A stretch of 45,592 bases of DNA from an uncultured Flavobacteriales bacterium. GTDB taxonomy: Bacteria; Bacteroidota; Bacteroidia; Flavobacteriales; Flavobacteriaceae. Of this stretch, positions 8,181 through 16,038 are shown piece after piece. The first letter of the stretch is position 1. Each line of letters begins with the position of its first letter. A program made the position numbers and the translations under genes. The notes beneath the pieces were generated by a model. The model did not search any database. It was not told the DNA's origin and saw only the letters and a program-made list of their open reading frames with translations. The DNA lies in assembly GCA_913058295.1 (NCBI GenBank), contig CAJXRD010000021.1:1-45592 (forward strand). Reading direction: 5' to 3'.

Positions 8181-8989
8181 TATTTTTCTAAGACCTCATT
8201 AATCGTATTTGAGTATTCCTTTAGAGAAACCAAATCATTATGTCTTCCTTCTGGGATAGTTATAAGGTTCTTATTTTCTTTTACGATACTTTCAAACAAA
8301 CGCTTTCCTTGCTGATAATCTATTACCTTATCTTTTGTACCATGGTAAATGGTAATTGGACAATTTACTTGATTGATATATTGATAGGTTGGAAATTTAT
8401 AATGCAATAAAAGTTTTATAGGCAAGAATGAAAATCTAGATTTAGCAATTTCTTCCATACTATAATATGGAGCCTCTAATACCAGATTCTTAACTTTATT
8501 TTGAGATGCTACATAGGTTGCAAAAGTGGTTCCTAAACTCCTGCCATATACCGTGATTTGATTCTCCTGATACTCTTTCTTTGTAAAATCATACCATAAT
8601 TCTGCATCTGCGTATAGATTTTCCATAGATTTTTTCCCAGTACTCTTTCCATAACCCCGATAATCCATAACGATCACCGAATAATTCATTTCTACAAAAT
8701 ATTGAGTGGTCTCACCCCAACCTTGTAAATCTCCAGCATTTCCATGGTAATAAAGGATCACTCCCTTAGAATTTTCCGCTTTAAAATGCAGTCCGTTAAG
8801 TTGCGCTCCATCTGTTGTATTTAGCATGATTTCTTCGAATGGATATTCCATTTCAAAAGTATGTTCTTGAGAAAGTAAGCTAGGTAAAAAAATAAGGTTT
8901 TCTTGAAAAAAATAAATCACGCCACAAAGTAAACCATAAATATTAAGGAGTAGGAAGGTTAGAATAAATAACTTCTTTTTACTTTTCAT
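8177..8989 (-). CDS. Membrane-anchored alpha/beta hydrolase (ABHD13/Bem46-like)
   Basis: This 270-aa protein has a single N-terminal membrane anchor or uncleaved signal (about 7-28) followed by a serine-hydrolase fold. HGNAGD (83-88) supplies the oxyanion-loop HGN motif, GRSLG (149-153) carries nucleophile Ser151, Asp220 lies in HGTKDKVID and His250 in EGRHNDL, giving a complete catalytic triad. The arrangement matches the ABHD13/Bem46-like group found widely in bacteria; the substrate, probably an acyl ester or thioester, is unknown. It ends convergently with the SDR gene at a shared TTAA. Confidence 0.85.
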   Translation of the reverse strand: MKSKKKLFILTFLLLNIYGLLCGVIYFFQENLIFLPSLLSQEHTFEMEYPFEEIMLNTTDGAQLNGLHFKAENSKGVILYYHGNAGDLQGWGETTQYFVEMNYSVIVMDYRGYGKSTGKKSMENLYADAELWYDFTKKEYQENQITVYGRSLGTTFATYVASQNKVKNLVLEAPYYSMEEIAKSRFSFLPIKLLLHYKFPTYQYINQVNCPITIYHGTKDKVIDYQQGKRLFESIVKENKNLITIPEGRHNDLVSLKEYSNTINEVLEKY

Positions 8990-9077
8990 ATTAGTTTCTT
9001 TTAGAAAGAAAATAAAATGTAAAAATAAATTTCATCCTTACAAAAATCAAACTATTACTAGAATATTTTTTTGTCTT

Positions 9078-9215
9078 TTATCCCAATCGTAATTTTGATA
9101 ACTTTTCTTTAATTTCATATTGCCATTCTTCAGGAGTCTGAACAGGTCTATTTGGCAAAACCAAAGACTGAACCTTTAATCCTTTTGAATTAAGTTCTTT
9201 TAATAATATATCCAT
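9078..9215 (-). pseudogene. Small ORF, probable relic of an RBBP9/YdeN-type hydrolase
   Basis: A 45-codon minus-strand frame from ATG at 9213-9215 to TAA at 9078-9080 encodes MDILLKELNSKGLKVQSLVL, then PNRPVQTPEEWQYEI and a short lysine-rich tail. The pattern L..L...G..V....LPN...P..EEW is that of the N-terminal third of RBBP9/YdeN alpha/beta hydrolases (about 180-190 aa), recalled from memory. The preceding HG motif, the GxSxG nucleophile region and the rest are absent, and an in-frame stop lies shortly upstream. The rest of the 302-bp stretch 8990-9291 is AT-rich with nothing else recognisable. A genuine small protein is the alternative. Confidence 0.45.
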
Positions 9216-9291
9216 ATTGCCAAAATCTAAAAATTAATTATAAAATAAATATAAAGTTAAAAATATGAATATCAGTATTTTCCTACGTCTT

Positions 9292-10524
9292 TTAGATAAT
9301 GTGCTTGTTTTTCTCTTCTATCCACATACTCATATATTTAATTGACAATAAAGATTGCGTTTGAAGTATTTGCCCAATAAAATTTTTGTTTCGATGCTCT
9401 ACTAAATTCTTTTGAATAAAAATGACTTGGTTTTCAAACTTTTTTGAAAATAATTTTCTATCAAATCTCCTATTTAGTATCTCTGATGCCTTTTTTTGAG
9501 CTATTAACCACTTGTCTTTTTCTCTATATAGTTCAAGGGAAGCTTTTATTATATCTTCTTTATTATCTGCAATCCTTCCTGCAAAAGATAAGTTTCCAGA
9601 AATCCCCTCTGCTCCTATTTTTGTGGTAACCGAAGGAGTTTCATTTTTAAACGCTTCCAAAAACTTTCCTTTTAAGCCAGCACCAAAACGCAATGGAGCT
9701 AAACATACTCTAGCATTTCTCATAACCTCAGAAACACTAGGTGTCCATCCTTTAATTAAGAATCCTTGTTTTTTATTATGTAATTCTGAAATTTGTTGAG
9801 GCGCATAAGCTCCATAAATATGAAGTTCTGCATTTGGAAGTAGTTTTCGTATTTCTGGCCAAATTTCTTTCTTTAAAAACAAAACCGAATCTACATTTGG
9901 CTTATGTAAAAGGTTTCCTATTGTGATAAAATGATTCCTTTCTTCAAATTTTGGAAAGCTAGTTTTTTCTAATTTTTTCTCCACTAGAAAAGGAAGGTAA
10001 TGTAAAATAGAACTGTCAACTTTAAAGGTATCTTGAAGAATCTCCATTTCCACTTCTGAAATAATCAAGGACAAATCACAACGATAGATACTTGCTATCT
10101 CCCTTTTTGCAGTTTCCGTAAGCAAGTTTACTTCATTTGTATTATTTTGTGTTTTAACTGCTTCTTGCCTCGCTTTTCTTAAAAAATGTAAATCTTCTGT
10201 ATCCAATATTCGCAATGCTTTCGGACATTGCTCCGCTACTCTCCAACCAAATTGTTCCTCCGTTATAAAACGATCGAACATTACTATGGAGGGACTTATT
10301 TCCTTAATAAATTTATCAAAACTCGAATCATTTAATCGAATAGGTTTAACATTTATATTAAATTTAGATAAGTCTACTGACTTCTCAGAAACCAAAGCAG
10401 TACTTGCAAATGTGATAGAAAACTTTTGCTCTTGAAATAGAGAAATAAGTTGCATCATTCTTGTTCCTGCAGCCGTTGTTGTAGGCTCTGGAAAAGTATG
10501 ACCGATGATAAGTAGTGTTTTCAA
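9292..10524 (-). CDS. Glycosyltransferase family 4-like protein
   Basis: This 410-aa protein has the GT-B fold typical of GT4/Glyco_trans_1. An N-terminal domain starts LLIIGHTFPEPTTTAAGTRM, and a C-terminal nucleotide-sugar domain (about 200-345) contains GNLLHKPNVDSV, HIYGAY, KGWTPSVSEVM and APLRFGAGLKGKFLEAF, the last covering the acidic/substrate-binding region of the family. It should transfer a sugar from an NDP-sugar to an unknown acceptor in the cytoplasm. The wider polysaccharide locus lies only about 4-8 kb away. The next gene upstream on the same strand, a secreted BNR lipoprotein, ends 10 bp before this start, so they are probably co-transcribed. Confidence 0.85.
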   Translation of the reverse strand: MKTLLIIGHTFPEPTTTAAGTRMMQLISLFQEQKFSITFASTALVSEKSVDLSKFNINVKPIRLNDSSFDKFIKEISPSIVMFDRFITEEQFGWRVAEQCPKALRILDTEDLHFLRKARQEAVKTQNNTNEVNLLTETAKREIASIYRCDLSLIISEVEMEILQDTFKVDSSILHYLPFLVEKKLEKTSFPKFEERNHFITIGNLLHKPNVDSVLFLKKEIWPEIRKLLPNAELHIYGAYAPQQISELHNKKQGFLIKGWTPSVSEVMRNARVCLAPLRFGAGLKGKFLEAFKNETPSVTTKIGAEGISGNLSFAGRIADNKEDIIKASLELYREKDKWLIAQKKASEILNRRFDRKLFSKKFENQVIFIQKNLVEHRNKNFIGQILQTQSLLSIKYMSMWIEEKNKHII

Positions 10525-10534
10525 TATAATTAAT

Positions 10535-11764
10535 TTATAAATCTTTTATTAAAAGGGAAGCAACTCTAATAACAGGTTCTACATTCTCTAAAGAAGTCCA
10601 AGCAATATACACTTTGTCTCCTAAAACTTCCAATTTTGGGAATCCTGAAGATCTTTCAGACCTAGTTTTAGAAACTGTGACTGGTTCATTTATTTTACCA
10701 TTAAAAGACACTTTCGTCAATTGAATCACCGTGTCCACACCTTGTGGTTCCATCCAAAGTACTGCTGCAGACTCCTTATTTAACATCACAACATCTACTC
10801 TACCAATAGCATTTCCGGCATCAATTCTATAAGGAAGTCCGAAGGTTTTACCGCTATCCTCAGAAAAGACTACCTGTACTCTTGGATTATCATTTTCAGC
10901 AGTAAACCAAGCCATAGTAAGATTTGATTCCAATGCATCAATCTCTGGTCCATTAACCGGACATCCCGGAATAAGCCAATTATCTTCAATTATTGTTTCT
11001 GGTTGTGTCCATTGCCCTTCTTCCCATCGTACAATGCTAATGTCCCTTATTTCATCTTCAGATCGATCTCTATAAACAACAACAGGCCCATTTATAGTCA
11101 TCGTTGTAGCGGTATTGCAACAATCACACACTCGATTATCTAACAAAACATCTTGTTCTATATCTCCATTATTATTAATAATTGCGCCTCTTATCGTCAT
11201 TTGCTCTTCCCCTTTAGGAACATTTACTGTGGTTCTTCCGTCCAACCAAGTAACAAAAAAGGAATCTTTTTCAAAAGGCAATATGGATACAAAACCATGC
11301 TCACTTTGAGTACCATCATCATGGAGGAGAATATTATTTTTCCAGCTTTTATTTTCTTTGGAATATAGGTTTAGCTTTACATCATAGGTATAAGTTCCGC
11401 TTGCTGACTTTTGAAGAATATTGGTTAATATATTTCCATTATTTTCAGCAATAGCAGGATAATCAGCCCAGTTCACAAACCAATCTGAGCCAGAAACAAT
11501 CTTTTCAGGATCCCTCCAATTATTATTTTTGAATAAAGAATACTTTAAAACCGATACTGTATCCTTTTTTTCTACCCAAGACATATATAACTCTTCTCCA
11601 TTACTGTAAAGACTAGGCAAAGAACTATTCCTTAATGATGGAGTAGGTAAATTTTTCACAAACTCATCATTATTATTAGAAAGAATTTCCTTTGTTTTAT
11701 TAATTTCCGATTTACACGAAACAAGAAAAATAAAAAACAAAAATGGCAAAGTAGAAAGTCTCAT
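10535..11764 (-). CDS. BNR/sialidase-fold lipoprotein with CDCC motif
   Basis: This 409-aa exported protein has the lipobox LVSC with Cys17. The mature part is rich in beta-propeller features, including an Asp-box SEDSGKTF (301-308) and repeated W-containing blades (VTWLDGR, AVLWMEP, VYIAWTSL). Two cysteine motifs stand out: CDCC at 213-216 and PGCPVNGPEID with Cys268. I do not see the arginine triad or Tyr/Glu set needed to claim true sialidase activity, so "exo-alpha-sialidase", the usual automatic name, is not secure. The clustered cysteines could bind metal or form disulfides. It lies between the DUF2652 gene (21 bp upstream) and the glycosyltransferase gene. Confidence 0.75.
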   Translation of the reverse strand: MRLSTLPFLFFIFLVSCKSEINKTKEILSNNNDEFVKNLPTPSLRNSSLPSLYSNGEELYMSWVEKKDTVSVLKYSLFKNNNWRDPEKIVSGSDWFVNWADYPAIAENNGNILTNILQKSASGTYTYDVKLNLYSKENKSWKNNILLHDDGTQSEHGFVSILPFEKDSFFVTWLDGRTTVNVPKGEEQMTIRGAIINNNGDIEQDVLLDNRVCDCCNTATTMTINGPVVVYRDRSEDEIRDISIVRWEEGQWTQPETIIEDNWLIPGCPVNGPEIDALESNLTMAWFTAENDNPRVQVVFSEDSGKTFGLPYRIDAGNAIGRVDVVMLNKESAAVLWMEPQGVDTVIQLTKVSFNGKINEPVTVSKTRSERSSGFPKLEVLGDKVYIAWTSLENVEPVIRVASLLIKDL

Positions 11765-11785
11765 TGTGCTTTTAATTAGGGATAT

Positions 11786-12868
11786 TTAATTATCTGTTTT
11801 ATTTAGGCTTAAGTATTGGTATAAGTTTTTAATTGCGGCTTTATTATTTTTAACCAATTGCCTTTTAACAAATAGGGCTATCACTATTTTTTTTATTGGA
11901 GATTTTTCTTTCCAATAGGTTTCTAAACTAAGCAAACAAGAATTATCTGAAATAGGTGTTATGATAAAGAATTGGTATAATTCTTCTATTAACTTAGGGA
12001 TTTTGGTTAATTCCCCATAAACAATTTGATTTGGTTTTCCCTTTTTAGTAATCGTCTTAAATTTTAATTGTCTGCCATTTATAACACAAATATGTTCAGA
12101 ACCCAATCTAGTGACTTCATTTTCATTATAAATAAATTCATCCACACCGTCTACCCAATTATGACGATTTTTATAATTGGTGATTTGCTCTAATAAAACT
12201 TCCGAAGAAACATTAAACTCCTTTTCGTAAGCAATTTCTGGAGGGGTATTAAATGTAATAAGTTTAGGTTCTTCAAAGGGCTTTAGTTGCAATTTTGAAG
12301 TTTTAACAACAGCATATTGATATTTTATTTCTTTGGAGTCGTAAGAATCACTACCTGTTTGAAAGTTTAATAAATCATTATTTTTAAGACTTCCAATTTC
12401 ATTTTCTAAATCGCAGCTAATCAAAGTATAATTATCATTAGCGATCGAATTCTTTAATAAGCGATGCGTTTCAATTACTACTTGTCCAAAAGGTTTCCGG
12501 TTTCCTTTTACATCGATAAATTGAAGATCTCCTGCATGGGCAATAATTTTTAATTCTAGTTTTGGTGCCGAAGCACAAGCATTACAAGAACATACTCTGT
12601 TTTTTTCTAAAATTTTTAAGTGGCTATAGAATGCCGTGAACATGCTTTCAATTTGATCTAAAAGGGATTGCTGCGTTAGCTGTATGTTTTCTTTGTAAAA
12701 GAATAAAGCATCTCCTTCTATTTCTGCTAATTCAAGATCTAGGGTATTAGCATCGATAAGTACTTCTAATAGTTCAGCAATAACATGCTGGCTATGTTCA
12801 ATCTCAGTAGTTTTTACAAATTGAGTAAAACCAGAAATGTCAGGTATAAAAAGTAATGATTTAGCCAT
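11786..12868 (-). CDS. DUF2652 protein: class III nucleotide cyclase-like domain plus SRPBCC-like domain
   Basis: This 360-aa cytoplasmic protein starts LLFIPDISGFTQFV, closely resembling the first strand of class III adenylate/guanylate cyclases. Asp10 and Asp53 (in EIEGDALFF) align with the two metal-binding aspartates. The residue at the purine-specifying Lys position is Glu49, as in guanylate cyclases. PFGQVVIETHRL aligns with the GxxVNxAxR motif, keeping Arg136 but replacing Asn by Glu133. A CSCNAC cluster (93-98) is typical of DUF2652. Residues about 210-355 look like an SRPBCC/START-like polyketide-cyclase fold (HNWVDGVDE, ETYWKEKSP). Whether it makes a cyclic nucleotide is unknown. 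It is first gene of the cluster with the BNR lipoprotein and glycosyltransferase genes. Confidence 0.8.
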   Translation of the reverse strand: MAKSLLFIPDISGFTQFVKTTEIEHSQHVIAELLEVLIDANTLDLELAEIEGDALFFYKENIQLTQQSLLDQIESMFTAFYSHLKILEKNRVCSCNACASAPKLELKIIAHAGDLQFIDVKGNRKPFGQVVIETHRLLKNSIANDNYTLISCDLENEIGSLKNNDLLNFQTGSDSYDSKEIKYQYAVVKTSKLQLKPFEEPKLITFNTPPEIAYEKEFNVSSEVLLEQITNYKNRHNWVDGVDEFIYNENEVTRLGSEHICVINGRQLKFKTITKKGKPNQIVYGELTKIPKLIEELYQFFIITPISDNSCLLSLETYWKEKSPIKKIVIALFVKRQLVKNNKAAIKNLYQYLSLNKTDN

Positions 12869-12976
12869 TTAAAAGTATTCATTCAATAAAAGTCTAATAT
12901 AGATAATATATAAACTTTAAAAACAAGAAATGAGGCTTACTTTTTAAGAAATTGAATCTATCAATCCAGAAAAATA

Positions 12977-14278
12977 TTACATAACTTTTGCATACAAATC
13001 AAAGTCTTCTGCTCCTGTAATTATTACATTCACAAAATCCCCTGTTCGAATATATCCCTTTTCTGCATTGATAAGGACCTCGTTATCTACATCTGGGCTA
13101 TCGTATTGAGTTCTACCCACAAAATAGCTTCCTTCCTTACGATCAATAACAACCTTAAACTCTTTTCCTATTTTTTCTTGATTAAGCTCCCAAGAAATTT
13201 GAGATTGTATTTCCATAATCTCATTCGCACGTTGCATTTTAACATCTTCAGGTACATCGTCTACAAGATTATAAGCATGTGTATTTTCTTCGTGTGAATA
13301 TGTAAAACAACCTAAACGATCAAATCGCATTGCTGTTACCCATTGTTTTAGTTCTTGAAAATTCTCTTCGGTTTCTCCAGGATAACCAACGATTAGAGTA
13401 GTTCTTATGGCAATACTGGGTACTGTCATTCTAAAATCCTTAAGTAGTTTATTTACTTTTTCTTTTCCAGATCCACGTCGCATCGACTTTAAAATAGAAT
13501 CTGAAATATGCTGTAATGGAATATCAATATAATTACAAACCTTTGACTCATCTCTCATCACTTCCAAAACATCCAATGGAAAGCCAGTTGGATATGCATA
13601 ATGCAAACGAATCCAATCTATACCTTCCACCTTAATCAGTTCTTTAAGTAGCTCTGCTAAGTTTCTTTTTTTGTAAATATCTAATCCGTAATAAGTTAAA
13701 TCTTGTGCTATAAGGATTAATTCTTTTACGCCATTTGCAGCTAATTTTTCAGCTTCAATTACCAATTCTTCAATAGGTGTACTTTTGTGCTTTCCTCTCA
13801 TTATTGGGATTGCACAAAATGAACAAGGTCGATCACAACCTTCGGCAATTTTTAAATATGCGTAGTTCTTTGGAGTTGTAGTAAGACGTTCTCCAATTAA
13901 TTCGTGTTTATAATCAGCCTCTAAAGCCTTTAACAATGCGGGAAGTTCTGTAGTACCAAAATATTGATCCACACTTGGAATTTCCTTTTGTAAATCGGGC
14001 TTATACCTTTCAGAAAGGCATCCAGTTACAAAAACTTTATCTACAATTCCCTCTTCTTTTTTGCCTACGTATTCTAGAATAGTATTAATGCTTTCCTCTT
14101 TGGCATTGGCAATAAAACCACAGGTATTGATAACAACAATATTCCCTTCTTCCTCATGAACGACGTCTTTATCGTTAGCACGAAGTTGTCCCATTAACAC
14201 TTCACTATCGTAAACGTTTTTTGAACAACCCAGAGTTACTACGTTGATCTTATTTTTTTTAATTGTTTTTGTACGCAT
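12977..14278 (-). CDS. rimO: Ribosomal protein S12 methylthiotransferase RimO
   Basis: This 433-aa radical SAM enzyme adds a methylthio group to an aspartate of ribosomal protein S12. The N-terminal UPF0004 domain has the auxiliary-cluster cysteines Cys18 (TLGCSKN), Cys53 (NTCGF) and Cys87 (VTGCL). The radical SAM cluster is Cys148, Cys152 and Cys155 in EGCDRPCSFCAIP, and a C-terminal TRAM-like domain follows. LGCSKN and the length separate it from MiaB. Its ATG overlaps the ftsY stop codon by one base (TAATG), so translation is coupled. Pairing with ftsY is typical in Bacteroidota. Confidence 0.95.
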   Translation of the reverse strand: MRTKTIKKNKINVVTLGCSKNVYDSEVLMGQLRANDKDVVHEEEGNIVVINTCGFIANAKEESINTILEYVGKKEEGIVDKVFVTGCLSERYKPDLQKEIPSVDQYFGTTELPALLKALEADYKHELIGERLTTTPKNYAYLKIAEGCDRPCSFCAIPIMRGKHKSTPIEELVIEAEKLAANGVKELILIAQDLTYYGLDIYKKRNLAELLKELIKVEGIDWIRLHYAYPTGFPLDVLEVMRDESKVCNYIDIPLQHISDSILKSMRRGSGKEKVNKLLKDFRMTVPSIAIRTTLIVGYPGETEENFQELKQWVTAMRFDRLGCFTYSHEENTHAYNLVDDVPEDVKMQRANEIMEIQSQISWELNQEKIGKEFKVVIDRKEGSYFVGRTQYDSPDVDNEVLINAEKGYIRTGDFVNVIITGAEDFDLYAKVM

Positions 14279-15231
14279 TATTTAAAGAATGAATCTACGA
14301 ATTCGATTTTATTAAAAACTTGCAAGTCTTCGATACCTTCACCAACACCAATATATTTAACAGGAATTTTAAATTGATCACTAATTCCTATTACAACACC
14401 ACCTTTAGCGGTGCCATCTAATTTGGTAACGGCCAATGAAGTTACTTCGGTTGCTGCAGTAAATTGTTTGGCTTGTTCAAAAGCATTTTGCCCTGTGGAA
14501 CCATCTAACACTAATAGTACTTCATTTGGTGTCTCTGGTAATACTTTTTGCATCACCCTTTTTACTTTGGTGAGCTCGTTCATTAAGTTTACTTTATTGT
14601 GAAGTCTTCCAGCGGTATCAATAATTACCACATCTGCATTTTGTGTTACTGCACTTTCTAAGGTATCAAAAGCAACACTTGCTGGGTCACTTCCCATACT
14701 TTGCTTTATAAGTGGTACATCTGTTCGGTCTGCCCAAACTTGAAGTTGATCAATTGCGGCAGCACGAAAGGTATCTGCTGCACCCAAAACAACCTTTTTA
14801 CCAGCCTTTTTAAATTGATATGCCAATTTACCAATAGTTGTCGTTTTACCTACCCCATTAACACCAACCACCATAATTACATATGGAGTCTTTTGAACTG
14901 GAATATCAAACTCTGTTGCCTCACCACTATTTGTTTCACTTAATAATCCAGCAATTTCTTCTCGCAGTATTTTATTAAGTTCCTCGGTTCCTAGGTATTT
15001 ATCATTTGCAACTCGTTCTTCAATTCGGTCTATAACTTTAAGTGTTGTCTCCACACCTACATCACTACTTACCAAAACTTCTTCCAGATTATCTAGAACA
15101 TCAGCATCAACTTTGCTTTTACCAGCAACAGCTTTACTCAACTTATCAAGAAAGGAAACTTTAGTTTTTTCAAGTCCTTTATCTAAAGTTTCTTTTTTCT
15201 CTTTTGAAAATATTTTTTTAAAAAAACTCAT
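14278..15231 (-). CDS. ftsY: Signal recognition particle receptor FtsY
   Basis: This 317-aa SRP GTPase is the membrane receptor that docks SRP-bound ribosomes at the Sec translocon. It has an NG domain without the long acidic A domain of E. coli FtsY. The P-loop GVNGVGKT is at 123-130, DTFRAAA at 153-159, followed by DTAGR and TKLDGTAKGG. The N-terminal segment is lysine-rich and amphipathic, suited to membrane contact. It is preceded by its own TATCTTTG promoter element and separated from the ribosomal protein genes by a strong hairpin at 15304-15334, so it is probably not simply read through from rpmB. Confidence 0.96.
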   Translation of the reverse strand: MSFFKKIFSKEKKETLDKGLEKTKVSFLDKLSKAVAGKSKVDADVLDNLEEVLVSSDVGVETTLKVIDRIEERVANDKYLGTEELNKILREEIAGLLSETNSGEATEFDIPVQKTPYVIMVVGVNGVGKTTTIGKLAYQFKKAGKKVVLGAADTFRAAAIDQLQVWADRTDVPLIKQSMGSDPASVAFDTLESAVTQNADVVIIDTAGRLHNKVNLMNELTKVKRVMQKVLPETPNEVLLVLDGSTGQNAFEQAKQFTAATEVTSLAVTKLDGTAKGGVVIGISDQFKIPVKYIGVGEGIEDLQVFNKIEFVDSFFK

Positions 15232-15254
15232 CTATAGTTTTTATTTTGAGCTTA

Positions 15255-15288
15255 CAAAGATACATCTTCACAATAGCTTTGAAGCAAA
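15255..15288 (-). promoter_or_regulatory. Candidate ftsY-rimO promoter
   Basis: On the minus strand TATCTTTG (15255-15262) matches the TAnnTTTG -7 consensus, and a TTTG element (15285-15288) lies 22 bp further upstream, close to the expected Bacteroidota spacing. It falls between the 15304-15334 terminator and the ftsY ATG. Confidence 0.55.
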
Positions 15289-15303
15289 AAGTTTAGAAAA
15301 TAG

Positions 15304-15334
15304 AAAGAGCCACTTTTAAAAAAAGTGGCTCTTT
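15304..15334 (-). terminator. Intrinsic terminator after DUF4295 gene
   Basis: A perfect 14-bp inverted repeat, AAAGAGCCACTTTT (15304-15317) and AAAAGTGGCTCTTT (15321-15334), with a 3-nt loop lies 21 bp downstream of the DUF4295 stop codon. It would end the rpmB-rpmG-DUF4295 transcript before ftsY; the U-tract on the minus strand is short. Confidence 0.75.
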
Positions 15335-15354
15335 AACTATATACTAAAAATTGA

Positions 15355-15507
15355 TTATTTCTTACTTAACCAATCACTTACTTTATCTGGAGACATAATA
15401 GACTCTACAAAAGTATATGCTCCGGATTTTTCCGATTTTACCATCTTGATAGCCTTAGTTAAACGCTTAGACCCTGATTGTAATGATGCTATTGATTTCT
15501 TTGCCAT
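15355..15507 (-). CDS. DUF4295 family small protein
   Basis: A 50-residue basic protein, MAKKSIASLQSGSKRLTKAI through to SDWLSKK, with ATG at 15505-15507 and TAA at 15355-15357. The sequence and position (directly after rpmG) identify DUF4295, a family restricted to Bacteroidota. It is very basic and encoded with ribosomal proteins L28 and L33, which suggests a ribosome-associated role, but I know of no demonstrated function for it. The gap to rpmG is 6 bp. Confidence 0.88.
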   Translation of the reverse strand: MAKKSIASLQSGSKRLTKAIKMVKSEKSGAYTFVESIMSPDKVSDWLSKK

Positions 15508-15513
15508 GGCTTC

Positions 15514-15696
15514 TTATTTTATCTCCTTATGAACCGTCATCTTTTTAAGAATTGGGTTGAATTTTTTAATCTCCATACGATCTGGAGTATTCTTTTTATT
15601 TTTAGTAGTAATATATCGTGAAGTTCCTGGCTTACCAGAGTTTTTATGCTCTGTACACTCTAAAATTACTTGAACTCTATTTCCTCTTTTAGCCAT
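15514..15696 (-). CDS. rpmG: 50S ribosomal protein L33
   Basis: This 60-aa basic protein starts [20 protein letters not shown] and contains [20 protein letters not shown], characteristic of L33 of the large subunit. It has a single cysteine (in ECTEH) rather than the two CxxC pairs, so it is the zinc-independent form. It is the middle gene of rpmB-rpmG-DUF4295, with 29 bp to rpmB and 6 bp to the DUF4295 gene. Confidence 0.97.
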   Translation of the reverse strand: MAKRGNRVQVILECTEHKNSGKPGTSRYITTKNKKNTPDRMEIKKFNPILKKMTVHKEIK

Positions 15697-15725
15697 TATA
15701 GTAGACTTTTATATTGTTAATGCAA

Positions 15726-15965
15726 TTATTTATTTAAATAGCCGTTTGCACGAGCTTCTTTAACAACTGCAGTAATTCCTTTTTTATTAATTGTTTTTAA
15801 TACGGAAGCAGCAACTTTAATAGTAATCCACTTATCTTCTTCAGGAAGATAAAAACGTTTTTTGATTAGGTTAACATTAAACCTCCGTCTGGTTCTATTT
15901 AAAGCGTGAGAAACATTGTTTCCAAACATCGCCCTTTTTCCAGTAAGTTCACATACTCTAGACAT
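15726..15965 (-). CDS. rpmB: 50S ribosomal protein L28
   Basis: This 79-aa protein has the L28 signature start MSRVCELTGKRAMFGNNVSHALNRTRRRF (abbreviated family pattern: CxxTGK, GNNVSHA, RTRRR). It is a component of the large ribosomal subunit near the E site. It is first gene of the rpmB-rpmG-DUF4295 operon and is preceded by the best-formed promoter in the window. Confidence 0.97.
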   Translation of the reverse strand: MSRVCELTGKRAMFGNNVSHALNRTRRRFNVNLIKKRFYLPEEDKWITIKVAASVLKTINKKGITAVVKEARANGYLNK

Positions 15966-15997
15966 TAATTATATCTTTTAATTATTTTTACAGGGTG

Positions 15998-16028
15998 CAA
16001 ATTTAAGTAAATTTATCCTTATGTACAA
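15998..16028 (-). promoter_or_regulatory. rpmB operon promoter (Bacteroidota type)
   Basis: The minus strand has TAAATTTG (15998-16005), an exact TAnnTTTG, and TTG (16026-16028, within TTTTGTTG) 20 bp upstream, the canonical -7/-33 spacing. It lies between the cinA stop codon and rpmB and gives a leader of about 25 nt. Confidence 0.75.
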
Positions 16029-16038
16029 CAAAAGAAAT

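Noticed and set aside
10535-11764. Naming the BNR lipoprotein a sialidase
   Set aside because: One Asp-box and propeller pattern are visible but the catalytic Arg triad and Tyr/Glu pair are not, so activity is unsupported.
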